Shown here: positions 6,496-15,096 of the stretch, piece after piece | How the letters are laid out: each line of letters opens with the position of its first letter | How positions within the stretch are numbered: position 1 is the stretch's first letter | NCBI GenBank assembly: GCA_026399875.1 | Contig: JAPLQF010000045.1 | Span: forward strand, 1 to 42,945 | DNA length: 42,945 nucleotides | Source: Burkholderiales bacterium | GTDB lineage: Bacteria > Pseudomonadota > Gammaproteobacteria > Burkholderiales > Burkholderiaceae_E | Direction: 5' to 3' | Made by a program: the position numbers and the translations under genes | The notes under the pieces: model-generated | What the model saw: the letters and a program-made list of their open reading frames with translations, nothing else | Databases searched by the model: none | What the model was told of the DNA's origin: nothing

Positions 6496-9400
6496 TTATT
6501 TGCGAAGCTTTAACTCAAAGTATTTCTGCTGATTTTCGGTCATCTGACCGCCGTTCTTTGCGACAGCGCTCAACTCTGACCTTAGTGCAGGATCGTTTGC
6601 AGCCTTGTCCTGCAAGATGCTTGCGTATCCCGAAGCACTGTTGAACGTCAGGCCCCCGAATAATTCGTTTCTTGCCGCGGTCAAGGCATCAGGGCTTCGA
6701 TTTCTGAACGCACCGACGCCCGCAAATGTCGCTCCAGCCTGATTCTCGGTTTCGGCCTTCTGACTGTTGTATGTCCCGGTAGCCTGGCCTGCATATCCAC
6801 CGTAAACACCCGCCGCATCTCTGGACAAGTCCACTGGCGAGCCCGGCGATCCGCCTGCTGGAGCAAACGGGCCGGCAGTTGGCGGAGTCGCGCCGCCTGG
6901 CGACCTGGATGGCGCAGGACTTGCACTGGGGTTTTTCGGACCGTCTTTACTGAAATCGTTAAATGCTTTATCGCCACCGGCTTTAACGGCCCCTTGCGAC
7001 TGAGGTGGCTGCACACCCCCGGCGCTCAACACTGCTTCTCCGGTCGGTGACGCACTGAGCCCTTCAGCCGCTCTTTGGACCGCTGGAATCGCTTGCACAG
7101 GATCACGAGCTTTAGCCATTGCTTTTTGCGTAGATGCCAGTTTCTCCTGGGCACTATTTCCCGTGAAAGCGCCCAGTTCGCGGAGCACTGGTTCGGCAGT
7201 ATTCGTCGTGCCAGTGATCGCATTCGAATCGCCAGCGCTATTGGTTGTGCCAGCGGTGTTGTTCGTTACCACTGCGGCCGATTTGCCGGTTTGATTGGCG
7301 TTTTGCCTCCCTGTCGCATTGGTTAAGTCCGTTGATGTTGATGCCGCGTTTTTCTTTTCGCTCCCCGAGCGTGATCCGGTTTCGCCACTCTGGCTGATGC
7401 TGGTGCCTGCGCTTGAGTTCAAGCTGTTTCTTGCGGAGTCAAGAGTCATGCCGGTATACGAATTTTGGAGAGACTGAGTACCGTCAACGCCGAGCTTGGC
7501 TCCAAAGTTGAAAGACGGCCTTCCACCACTCTGGCCGCCAGCAACTTGACTACCTCCGCCCTGGCTGCCACCACCCCCGACCCCGGCAGAGCCGCCAAAG
7601 TTAATGCCCAACTGCGCCTGTTCAGTCTGAGTACGATATGTAGTTGCCTGACCTTGTGATGTCCTGCCCGTTTCCATCTTGGAGTCGGTGCCCCAATTAC
7701 TCCCAATAACCTGTGAGCCGCCAATATAAGAACCACTGTACGTTCCAACATCGAAGCGAGTCCCGTTGGAAGTCGACCAGGTTGAGCTCGTTGTGTCGGT
7801 AGTGGTTTTGCTCACTCCGGTTGTTCCAATCGCGGACACACCAGTGGCACTGCTATCAATGCTGCTCGCTAACCTGGATGTCGAGGCACCCACGCTGGGT
7901 CCGCCGGCGTTAAATCCCCAAACCTGGGCGCCTGTCACATCGCCCTTACTGTTCTGCCAGACCTTGCCGTCTGCGTTACTGGTTATGGAGTGGTCGGCTC
8001 CCGAACGTTCAGGCGTGGTGTTCTGTTTGTTGGCGGAGATGTTCCCAAACGTGCTGTTTCCTGAACCCCAATTCCCGGTGTTCACTCCGCTTGTATTGAC
8101 AATGCCCCAGCTCACCGTGCCGCCCGTGATATTGCCCTGACCGATCGAGTCGCCGGCCTTCTGAGCCGCGCCCTGGGCAGGCCCCATGATCGAGCTGACA
8201 ACGCCCGACATCGCAACCTCGCCGCCTTTGATCAAGGCCAGCGCGATGACCGGCACCGAGATCGTGAGCAGTCCTGCGATCGACTGGTTGGATAGGGCTT
8301 CGTTGCCCAAGCGAGTCATGTTCGCAAGCGTTGTTCCGCCAGCCAGGTGAACGATGCCAAGCAGATCGGCCTTGTCTGACTTCACGGCCATCGCGTTGAT
8401 GATCGCGTAGAGCGGCGCCCAGAGCTGAACCCAGAACATGGCAGCCACATAGGATTTGAGCACCATGCCCGCCTTCGCGCCTGCGATCACGATCAGCAGG
8501 AACACAACCGGAAAGACGCCGATCGTGATGAGCTCGATTGCGTTGCGCAGTTTAGGCAGCGTCGCAGCCGCGACTTTCGCCATCGCGGCATAAGAAACCT
8601 TTGCGGATTCTTCAGCCATTGCAACCGCGGCAGAGGACTGCACGCAGCCCGACTGCATCGACAAGGGCTGGGCCCGGCAGTCACGAAGCAAGTTGGAAAC
8701 GATCGATTGGCGAACAGCGTCTTGGGCCGAGCGCGAGACATTGAGGAGCGTGGCCTCAACAGCGGGGATTTGGGAAAGGATCACCGTGGCAGCCATCGAA
8801 TTGCCCGGGTTGACCCGGGCCCCCAGGACGCCGATCTGATTATTCGTCTGCCCATCGAGTAGGACCGTCAAGGCGGCGTAGGCATCCGGGCAGGGCATCG
8901 CCGCGTTATTGACGAAGGTCGATCGCGCCGGATTGAGCGAGAACGAATTAGCCGGCCCGTTTGTCGTGCCGATAAAGCCCCAAAGGTCTGTGGACTTGAC
9001 CAGGTCATCGAGCACTTTCGCGTTCCCAATGAACTCGGGATTCACGCACTTACGAACGAACATCGCCATTTCGCCCTCGAGCGACGGCAGGTCCGCGCGA
9101 ACTTGTTGCAGCTCCTCGATCAGGCGAGATCCAAAGGCCATCCCGGTCTTGGAAAAACGCTCTTCATCGACCGGCGTAAACGCGGTCTCAAAAGACTCTG
9201 TCATCCATTTCCCGATATGGCTCGTCTCGGAAGCAAAAAGCGCCAGGCCCAAGGGGACGTTGGCAACTGGGTAGTCGGTGTTGGTCCGAACATCGTGAAC
9301 AACGACGGTTGTTTTCGGGACAAAAACGCAGCCATAAAAGACTGCGACCATCAACAAATTCGCCCACACGGTTTCGCCTCGCAGCGCGACTACTCCCATC

Positions 9401-9537
9401 GTTACTGCGATCAGTAGCCCGGCCACTGCGAGCGCTTTCATCAGCGTCAGGTAGTCGCCGCCGCCCATGATCATCGCAACAGCGTTCAAAACGGACGCGA
9501 TCTGATCTGCGTTCCAGTAGGCATAGACCGTATGCAT
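6496..9537 (-). CDS. traG: TraG-like mating-pair stabilisation protein
   Basis: An inner-membrane protein of F-type conjugation systems; the N-terminal half works in pilus assembly and the periplasmic C-terminal half in mating-pair stabilisation and entry exclusion. The product has 1013 residues (F TraG: 938). The N-terminus MHTVYAYWNADQIASVLNAV leads into two hydrophobic segments (about 35-60 and 68-85), and more follow at about 335-360, 370-395 and 425-450, as in the TraG N-terminal domain. From about residue 480 the chain is low complexity, rich in Gly, Asn, Ser and Thr. The start is set by GGGGAG upstream, 13 bases after the traH stop; an upstream in-frame extension inside traH is not used. 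It is last in the operon. The C-terminal half is likely element-specific. Confidence 0.9.
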   Translation of the reverse strand: MHTVYAYWNADQIASVLNAVAMIMGGGDYLTLMKALAVAGLLIAVTMGVVALRGETVWANLLMVAVFYGCVFVPKTTVVVHDVRTNTDYPVANVPLGLALFASETSHIGKWMTESFETAFTPVDEERFSKTGMAFGSRLIEELQQVRADLPSLEGEMAMFVRKCVNPEFIGNAKVLDDLVKSTDLWGFIGTTNGPANSFSLNPARSTFVNNAAMPCPDAYAALTVLLDGQTNNQIGVLGARVNPGNSMAATVILSQIPAVEATLLNVSRSAQDAVRQSIVSNLLRDCRAQPLSMQSGCVQSSAAVAMAEESAKVSYAAMAKVAAATLPKLRNAIELITIGVFPVVFLLIVIAGAKAGMVLKSYVAAMFWVQLWAPLYAIINAMAVKSDKADLLGIVHLAGGTTLANMTRLGNEALSNQSIAGLLTISVPVIALALIKGGEVAMSGVVSSIMGPAQGAAQKAGDSIGQGNITGGTVSWGIVNTSGVNTGNWGSGNSTFGNISANKQNTTPERSGADHSITSNADGKVWQNSKGDVTGAQVWGFNAGGPSVGASTSRLASSIDSSATGVSAIGTTGVSKTTTDTTSSTWSTSNGTRFDVGTYSGSYIGGSQVIGSNWGTDSKMETGRTSQGQATTYRTQTEQAQLGINFGGSAGVGGGGSQGGGSQVAGGQSGGRPSFNFGAKLGVDGTQSLQNSYTGMTLDSARNSLNSSAGTSISQSGETGSRSGSEKKNAASTSTDLTNATGRQNANQTGKSAAVVTNNTAGTTNSAGDSNAITGTTNTAEPVLRELGAFTGNSAQEKLASTQKAMAKARDPVQAIPAVQRAAEGLSASPTGEAVLSAGGVQPPQSQGAVKAGGDKAFNDFSKDGPKNPSASPAPSRSPGGATPPTAGPFAPAGGSPGSPVDLSRDAAGVYGGYAGQATGTYNSQKAETENQAGATFAGVGAFRNRSPDALTAARNELFGGLTFNSASGYASILQDKAANDPALRSELSAVAKNGGQMTENQQKYFELKLRK

Positions 9538-9550
9538 GCCTGGCTCCCCG

Positions 9551-10975
9551 TTATTTGCCGAAGCGCGCGTTAGCTGCCAAGTCTGCGGACACGCTGCTGT
9601 ACATGGCACGCTCGAGATGCTCGAGTTGACTGATCAAAGCACCCACTTGTTGGACTCGGCTGTAGATCTGAGCGCGCTCACTTCTCATCGCTAGCTTGAT
9701 GCGGTTGAGATCCTCAAGCACCCGCTGGACTGCATCGGCGCGCTTCGCCGATGTATCAGAATCGCGCGAGGCTTTGAGCATCTTGTCTAGATTGCCGGCA
9801 ACTTCCTCGACGTATTGGCTCGCGAGCTCCCAAGCAGCTGCAACTGACCAAATTTCCAGCGTCTCGTCGTTAAGTAGGTTTTGACTCGTCGATGCAGACA
9901 CCTCGATAACCTTAATGAGCGGCAAGCTCGTACCCATGCTCAGCAACTTCAAATCTTGCAGGTTTGGCTGTGTGCGATTCCGGATTGCGTCACGAAGGTC
10001 AGACGACTTTTTGTAGAAGAGCTGTCCGAAGGTCTGTAATGACGCTGGAGAGACATACGGCTTCATGCACTTATCTGGGTCTGGACATTTGTAGACCCAG
10101 AGCGTGCCGTTGGCGGCGGTGGGATTGCCAACGAGCTCGGAGATGCTGAACAGAGGACCCGGAAACTCCGGCATAAGCGTTGCCGAATCGCCGCTGCCGG
10201 TTTGTCGAAGGATTGTGGTGCCGATCAACGACATCATGAATTCCTTCTCGTCATCGGTCAGACCGGAGAGCGTGCCCCGATTCATCGCCGCCCAGACGAT
10301 GTTGATCTCGGCGCTTTCGATCGTCTTACCGGCGTCGTTTTGCCGACTGGGTGCGTTGTTGATGGCCGCGTCGCCATTAGTCTCGACCATGTCGCGCGCC
10401 TCGGTTTCGCCTGTGACAGCACCGGTGGCAACAAGGTTTCTTTTGGCGTTGCCAACGACCTCGGAGAGCCAGGCATTGGGCCCGGAGTCCATGACCCGTT
10501 TGGCGGCTTCGCAGGAGCTACCGAAGTACTTGTTCCAATCATTGATGGTGTCTGCGATCTCTTGAACCTGGGTTGCCAGGTCCGGCGACATCGCCTGGAG
10601 CGCGACTTTGAAGGCAAGGCCTGCGCTGTTTTGCCCTACGTTGCGCAGGAACTGAACGAACTCTTGCTTGTTGGCCATCCCGAAGGCGCCCATGTACATA
10701 TCAATGCCACCACAGCCGGCCTTAAGCGACGGCGGCGTGAAGCTGAAGGGTTTGAAGGCGCGCTGCGGAGACTTAAACACCAGGGAGCCGCCGGAGAGCA
10801 ACTCCGACGTGCCAGTGCTGTAGACCTGAGCATTCGTCACATTCGACATCGCGCCTGCCGAATTGAAAAAGTCTTCCATGAAGCCGGCTTTTGCCGGTGA
10901 AGTGAGGGCGGGCAACATCATGAGCAGACTCGCGCACACAGCGAGGCTGATGGCTTTGTTGACCAGGGTTTTCAT
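9551..10975 (-). CDS. traH: TraH conjugative pilus assembly protein
   Basis: TraH of F-type systems, a periplasmic or outer-membrane-associated protein needed for pilus extension. It has 474 residues (F TraH: 458). It has a signal peptide (KTLVNKAISLAVCASLL, cleavage near SPAKA-GF), then the typical MEDFFNSAGAMSNVT, the LSGGSLVFKSP segment, the Cys-containing AGCGGIDMYMGAFG, and a C-terminal coiled-coil region rich in RIKLAMRSERAQIY. These are hallmarks of the family. The ATG overlaps the traF stop by one base (TGATG), implying coupling. The much longer upstream frame is only the shadow of traF. Confidence 0.95.
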   Translation of the reverse strand: MKTLVNKAISLAVCASLLMMLPALTSPAKAGFMEDFFNSAGAMSNVTNAQVYSTGTSELLSGGSLVFKSPQRAFKPFSFTPPSLKAGCGGIDMYMGAFGMANKQEFVQFLRNVGQNSAGLAFKVALQAMSPDLATQVQEIADTINDWNKYFGSSCEAAKRVMDSGPNAWLSEVVGNAKRNLVATGAVTGETEARDMVETNGDAAINNAPSRQNDAGKTIESAEINIVWAAMNRGTLSGLTDDEKEFMMSLIGTTILRQTGSGDSATLMPEFPGPLFSISELVGNPTAANGTLWVYKCPDPDKCMKPYVSPASLQTFGQLFYKKSSDLRDAIRNRTQPNLQDLKLLSMGTSLPLIKVIEVSASTSQNLLNDETLEIWSVAAAWELASQYVEEVAGNLDKMLKASRDSDTSAKRADAVQRVLEDLNRIKLAMRSERAQIYSRVQQVGALISQLEHLERAMYSSVSADLAANARFGK

Positions 10976-11817
10976 CAGAAGGCCTCTCCGACTTGGGTGG
11001 TGGTCAGTACCCGCGCGCGCTCGACGATTTCGTCCATCGCCAGCACGCCGGATCCGAGTTGAAAAACTTGTTTCTGGTCGCGCGAGACCAGAAAGAGGGC
11101 GGGCACGGTTTGCACTCCCCGTCCCTGGGTGACGACAAGCGAAATGCCGTTGTCGAGCTTTGCGTTTGGAAACTCGCGGATCCCGCCGCCATCGACGCTG
11201 ACGGCCAGCACTTCGATGCCGTAGCGCTGGTTGAGCATTTGCATGATCGGGGCCTGAAGCTTGCAAAACTCGCAGTCGCTTCGATAGAAAAACAGCACGC
11301 CGTGGGTCTTTGCCAGGGCAGCCATCACAGCACCTTGGTCGACCTGTCGCTTGTCTTTGAGTGCGGTTTGCGCAAACGACGCAACCGGCGATCGGGTGTT
11401 GTAGTCGACTTGCGGGTTTTGCCAGACGACCCGTCGCCAGGTGTCAGAAAACGTACTGGACTTGTCCATCATGAAGTTGTTTGCATCCAGGTACGCGAGC
11501 ACGTTGGACTGCGTGGGCGTCATGATTGCGACGTCGCGAAGCCGCACGAGCTCCTTGCGGATTTCCTCCACGCTTTTCATCTCGCGGATGTTCTTCGGCG
11601 GGGCAGGGGCCCGGGGCGCAGGCTTTGCCGCGGGCTCGATCTTTTTCGGGATGCGCGGTGCATCCGGCGGATACCAGTTAAAGCCTCTGTCAGGATTGGC
11701 CCACGGCGATTCATTCCACCAGGATTGGTCCTGTGCCGATGCCGTGGCGACACAGGCGATCGATGCGCCCGCAAGCAGCAGGCGAAGAAAAAGGTGATGC
11801 ATATCAGGAGATCGCAT
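10975..11817 (-). CDS. traF: TraF conjugal transfer thioredoxin-like protein
   Basis: TraF of F-type systems is a periplasmic thioredoxin-fold protein for pilus assembly. The 280-residue product starts with a signal peptide ending TASA-QDQ and then the family motif SWWNESPWANPDRGFNWY. The thioredoxin half follows, with VLFFYRSDCEFCKLQAPI. The CEFC pair is intact, unlike in F TraF, which has lost it, so this version can probably exchange disulfides. That fits the very cysteine-rich TraN proteins upstream in the operon. The start is chosen for GAAGGA eight bases upstream; a second ATG five codons later is possible. Confidence 0.93.
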   Translation of the reverse strand: MRSPDMHHLFLRLLLAGASIACVATASAQDQSWWNESPWANPDRGFNWYPPDAPRIPKKIEPAAKPAPRAPAPPKNIREMKSVEEIRKELVRLRDVAIMTPTQSNVLAYLDANNFMMDKSSTFSDTWRRVVWQNPQVDYNTRSPVASFAQTALKDKRQVDQGAVMAALAKTHGVLFFYRSDCEFCKLQAPIMQMLNQRYGIEVLAVSVDGGGIREFPNAKLDNGISLVVTQGRGVQTVPALFLVSRDQKQVFQLGSGVLAMDEIVERARVLTTTQVGEAF

Positions 11818-11831
11818 GGCGTCAGTCCTTC

Positions 11832-12143
11832 TCAGCGAAAGTTGCCGCGTCTGCGACGGAACTCTTGCAGGACAAACCAAGGCCACCACACGATCCAGTA
11901 AAAATCCTTGCCGCTTGCCTTCAAAAAGAAAAAGTCTTCGCTTTGGTGGTGGGGCCTTTTGAGCTTTACAAAGACAACCCAGGAACCAATCAGCATCCAG
12001 ACGCCGACCGAGTACAGCGCCGCGTACAGGCTCGGTGAGTCGATGTAGTCAAGGATGATTACGATCAAGGCCATGATCAGATAAAGCGGCACGAACTGGC
12101 GCAGCGTTAACAGATAGCTCTGAAGGAAGAGTTTGAATTTCAT
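11832..12143 (-). CDS. Small inner-membrane protein of the transfer operon
   Basis: A 103-residue protein with an AGGAGG ribosome site. Two membrane segments are visible, at about residues 15-33 (FVPLYLIMALIVIILDY) and 40-59 (AALYSVGVWMLIGSWVVFV), followed by a basic cytosolic tail (KLKRPHH, FRRRRGNFR). I do not recognise a named family. Its place between the traN-side genes and traF suggests a part of the transfer apparatus or its assembly, but that is inference from position only. Confidence 0.75.
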   Translation of the reverse strand: MKFKLFLQSYLLTLRQFVPLYLIMALIVIILDYIDSPSLYAALYSVGVWMLIGSWVVFVKLKRPHHQSEDFFFLKASGKDFYWIVWWPWFVLQEFRRRRGNFR

Positions 12144-12173
12144 CTATGCCTCCTAATGATTCCCTGGTGGCTC

Positions 12174-12587
12174 TTAGCGCTTCTGTGGGGGCAATGACTT
12201 CATCGCCTCGAGCGCAAGCTCATTGGGCGGACTGCCATCGAGGCACACGCTCATCTCGAGCGCGTACTCAAAGCTGCGCGCGACGCCGCTTTGATCGGTC
12301 CAGCGCAAGTCGGGCGCAGTGATCTGGGCCCGCAGTCGCTTGCAATCTGCCCGCGAATAGGTGACCGGCGGATCCACCGGGTGCACATCAACAAAGAACG
12401 CCGCGCTGGTCTTAAGAGCTCCGCGCGCGTAATCGCCAAAGGCGCCATTGAGCTTGCCCTGATAGCGACTCTCGGGCGATCGGATCGCCGCAAAGAAAGC
12501 CTCGCGAATATCCATGGTTTGCGCGGGAGCCGGCCTCATTGAAGCAAGCCCGATCAACCCGAAAGCGATTGCTGCAACTCGTTTCAT
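12174..12587 (-). CDS. Exported hypothetical protein of the transfer operon
   Basis: A 137-residue product with a signal peptide (KRVAAIAFGLIGLASMRPAPAQ). The mature part has MDIREAFFAAIRSPE, then AAFFVDVHPVDPPVTYSRADC, and a late Cys in EMSVCLDGSPPNEL; two cysteines suggest one disulfide in the periplasm. The ATG overlaps the upstream stop as ATGA, so the long upstream extension of this frame is not coding. No family recognised. A periplasmic accessory role in the F-type system is likely from position. Confidence 0.75.
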   Translation of the reverse strand: MKRVAAIAFGLIGLASMRPAPAQTMDIREAFFAAIRSPESRYQGKLNGAFGDYARGALKTSAAFFVDVHPVDPPVTYSRADCKRLRAQITAPDLRWTDQSGVARSFEYALEMSVCLDGSPPNELALEAMKSLPPQKR

Positions 12588-13432
12588 TGCGCGGCCTTCG
12601 GCGCTGCAAACAGGCGAGTCGTCATAGCGGCCATAGCGGCCTGAAAGAGCGGATCGGGAAGCAGCTCCTCGTCCTTGGTGCCGGCATCGCTTCGCAGAAT
12701 CGCCGGCTTGCCCGCAACAGGGCGAATCTTTACGGCAACGATCACATGTTGGTCGTACTTCTTCCAGTTCTTGCACATCTCGGCCGTGCCCAGGCACCAG
12801 CCGCGCTCATCACCCGCGATCGCCTTATTGAAGGCGCCCTTGGCACCGGTGAGTGCTCCCAAGCTATCGAGCAGACCCACTCCGAGCAGCATGCCGGTTG
12901 TCAGACTGCCGGTCAGACCTTGTGCGATCAAGCCCACGTCGGTCGAGGTTGTGCGAGTCGCCTTTTCGGCTTTGTCTGCGAGGCTGTCGGTGGTCTTGGC
13001 AGCGCTTTCTTCTGCCATGCGGCCTACGTCTACAACAACCTCGCGAGCCCCTGGTAGTTGGAACTTGAATCCTGCGGTGAATTCGACAGCAATATCTGCC
13101 TCCTGCACTGTGGGCACCACTTCGAAGCCTCGATCAGCAAACCCCTCGCGAAGCTGCGCGGTGAGCCTTTCGCTCGAGGTGAATTCAACGAAGACCTTTT
13201 TCTTTGGTGCTTTCGTGCCTTCGGTGCTACCAGTAGCCAGAAGCGTCGACTCTCCGGTGCCGATCACATTGATTTGCGGGCTTGGGGTGGCTTTTAGCTC
13301 GGGCGGGGTTGCAGGGGTATCGGTTTGGGCCTGAGCCATACCTGCGACAAGGCTCGAGGCGGCAACCAAGCTGATTGAAAGCGACCACAAAGTGCGCGTA
13401 GAGCGGGGCTTGATCACGGTCGTTTTCCTCAT
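12584..13432 (-). CDS. Exported hypothetical protein of the transfer operon
   Basis: A 282-residue product. The signal peptide (TLWSLSISLVAASSLVAG, cleavage after AQA) is followed by a Pro/Thr-rich linker and then KKKVFVEFTSSERLTAQLREGF, FEVVPTVQEADIAVEF. This alternating strand-helix pattern is like the lipoprotein or surface proteins that bind small domains. A glycine-rich hydrophobic stretch (LTTGMLLGVGLLDSLGAL) lies in the middle and could insert in a membrane. Start and stop both overlap neighbours as ATGA, so it is translationally coupled with traN upstream and the next gene. No family recognised. Confidence 0.75.
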   Translation of the reverse strand: MRKTTVIKPRSTRTLWSLSISLVAASSLVAGMAQAQTDTPATPPELKATPSPQINVIGTGESTLLATGSTEGTKAPKKKVFVEFTSSERLTAQLREGFADRGFEVVPTVQEADIAVEFTAGFKFQLPGAREVVVDVGRMAEESAAKTTDSLADKAEKATRTTSTDVGLIAQGLTGSLTTGMLLGVGLLDSLGALTGAKGAFNKAIAGDERGWCLGTAEMCKNWKKYDQHVIVAVKIRPVAGKPAILRSDAGTKDEELLPDPLFQAAMAAMTTRLFAAPKAAQ

Positions 13433-15096
13433 GGTTTGGTTGGCAATTTCGGGTTGTTGAAGTAATTGACCGTCTGTTGCTGCACGGCTTGGACTGCTCG
13501 AGCGTTCAGCAAGTTGGTATCCAAGGCCTTTGGGACGATCTCGTCGAAGAACTCAGCCAGATCCATCTGACTGAAGTCGAGCGCCTGCAGTTGGTCAGGC
13601 GTGAACCCGGAGCAGTCGGGGCTCTTTGGGTTGCCGTAGGTCTTGGCGATCTGAGCCCGGCCTTGCTCGTTGATGATTCGCGCAAGCCGGCTGTTGTAGC
13701 AGCAGGAACTCTCCTTTTTCTCCAGACACACGCCGAGAAACCTCTTGGAGCAAAAGCTGCCCGCATAGCTGCAAAGGCGCTGGTCCTTTTTCATGGCGAG
13801 CTGCTGCTCGCTGGGGGCGCACTGCAGGTATTGGCTGATGATTTGGATCGCCACCGTCGCCGCTAAGGAGTACGGGTCAAACGCAAAAGGAGTCTCGGCT
13901 CCCGGAATGAACCTGATCCCGTAAAAGCTCAGATTGCCGCTGCCAAACAGTGTGTAAGTCGAGCCGCTCGAGCTGCCGTATAACGCGGCGATCAGCTCGG
14001 TCGGCACCAGGTCGTTGCTAAAAAGCGCGTCGTGTACATAGGAGCTCCCAAGAAAGCGGACCGTTTCGTTGCCGAAGATCTTGACGCTCTGGAACATCGC
14101 GCTGTTAGCGGCCGATGCGCCACCCCCACCGCCTTTTGCATGGCAGCAGTTCACAAGTCCGCCGAGCTTCACGGTGCAGTCAGCGCCTGACCCTTTGAAG
14201 ATCTCCATCGTGGCCGGATCCATGTAGACGCCGCCTTGGCGTGACAACTCCAGGGCGGTTAACACTTTGGCCATGTCGGTGTCGGGCGTGCTGGTGGGGC
14301 CAGAGCAGTCGCCGTTGACGCACACACCGGTTGCGCAAGTGGTTGTCGTGCTCGTTGTGCCTTCCTTGACCTTGCACTGGAACTGACGCTCGAGCAGGCT
14401 GCATGAGCCGTTCTTCAAGTTCTCCAGACAGCGCGAGCCGACTGTGGTGCAGGCGGAGTTGGCGTTCAGTTCACCGCAATCGCTTTGGCGCTGTGCGCTT
14501 GCGCAGACGTAATCGTCCTTCCACTCCCAGCAGTCCTTGTAGACCGGCATTCCGTTGATCGTGCGAGTCTGGGGGCCCGCCACGCAGGTGTGGGCCGCAA
14601 GCGTGCAATCAGGGTTGGACTGGAACTGCGTGCATTGCGCGGTGTTGGCCGTGTCCGAGATGACGGTGTAGGTGTTGGCAAGGACGACAACCCCCGTCGC
14701 AGGCGTGCTCGAGTTTGCGCATCGATAGGTGTTCTGATAGTTCAGGCAAGTGCCATCGAAGGCGGTCTGTGTACAGACAGAGCCCATCTGCACGCAGCTT
14801 GGCGTTGCCGCGATGGCCGCGCAGTAGTCGACCGAATTGGGTGCGACGCACTCATAGGAGTCTTCGTATCGCCAACAGTCTCGAGTGACATCGACGCCGC
14901 CGATGTTGCGGGTGCCACCAGGCTCGGCGCAGACGGTGTTGACCTTGCGGCATTCGGCCGCGAACGAGGGATTGCCTGCACTGCACAGGACGACGCAGAG
15001 CGACACCAAGGTCATCAGCCAGCGCGCAGTTAGCCAACGCATACCAGGCCAGCGCATATCAGGCCACATCGCATTTTTGTAGCGATGCGCATTCAT
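13429..15096 (-). CDS. traN: TraN-like cysteine-rich protein, C-terminal part
   Basis: A 555-residue exported protein with very many Cys residues: blocks such as ECRKVNTVCAEPGGTR, DCWRYEDSYEC, DYCAAIAATPSCVQMG and DCWEWKDDYVC repeat, and the second half has NCCHAKGGG, LCSYAGSFCSKR and ESSCCYNSRLARII, ending YFNNPKLP. This is the TraN pattern: an outer-membrane protein that holds donor and recipient together by binding a recipient porin. The last 200 residues are the best-conserved TraN region. The ATG overlaps the stop of the preceding gene as ATGA. Together with that gene it makes about 980 residues, the size of long TraN proteins, so TraN appears to be encoded as two adjacent genes here. 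Confidence 0.85.
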   Translation of the reverse strand: MNAHRYKNAMWPDMRWPGMRWLTARWLMTLVSLCVVLCSAGNPSFAAECRKVNTVCAEPGGTRNIGGVDVTRDCWRYEDSYECVAPNSVDYCAAIAATPSCVQMGSVCTQTAFDGTCLNYQNTYRCANSSTPATGVVVLANTYTVISDTANTAQCTQFQSNPDCTLAAHTCVAGPQTRTINGMPVYKDCWEWKDDYVCASAQRQSDCGELNANSACTTVGSRCLENLKNGSCSLLERQFQCKVKEGTTSTTTTCATGVCVNGDCSGPTSTPDTDMAKVLTALELSRQGGVYMDPATMEIFKGSGADCTVKLGGLVNCCHAKGGGGGASAANSAMFQSVKIFGNETVRFLGSSYVHDALFSNDLVPTELIAALYGSSSGSTYTLFGSGNLSFYGIRFIPGAETPFAFDPYSLAATVAIQIISQYLQCAPSEQQLAMKKDQRLCSYAGSFCSKRFLGVCLEKKESSCCYNSRLARIINEQGRAQIAKTYGNPKSPDCSGFTPDQLQALDFSQMDLAEFFDEIVPKALDTNLLNARAVQAVQQQTVNYFNNPKLPTKP

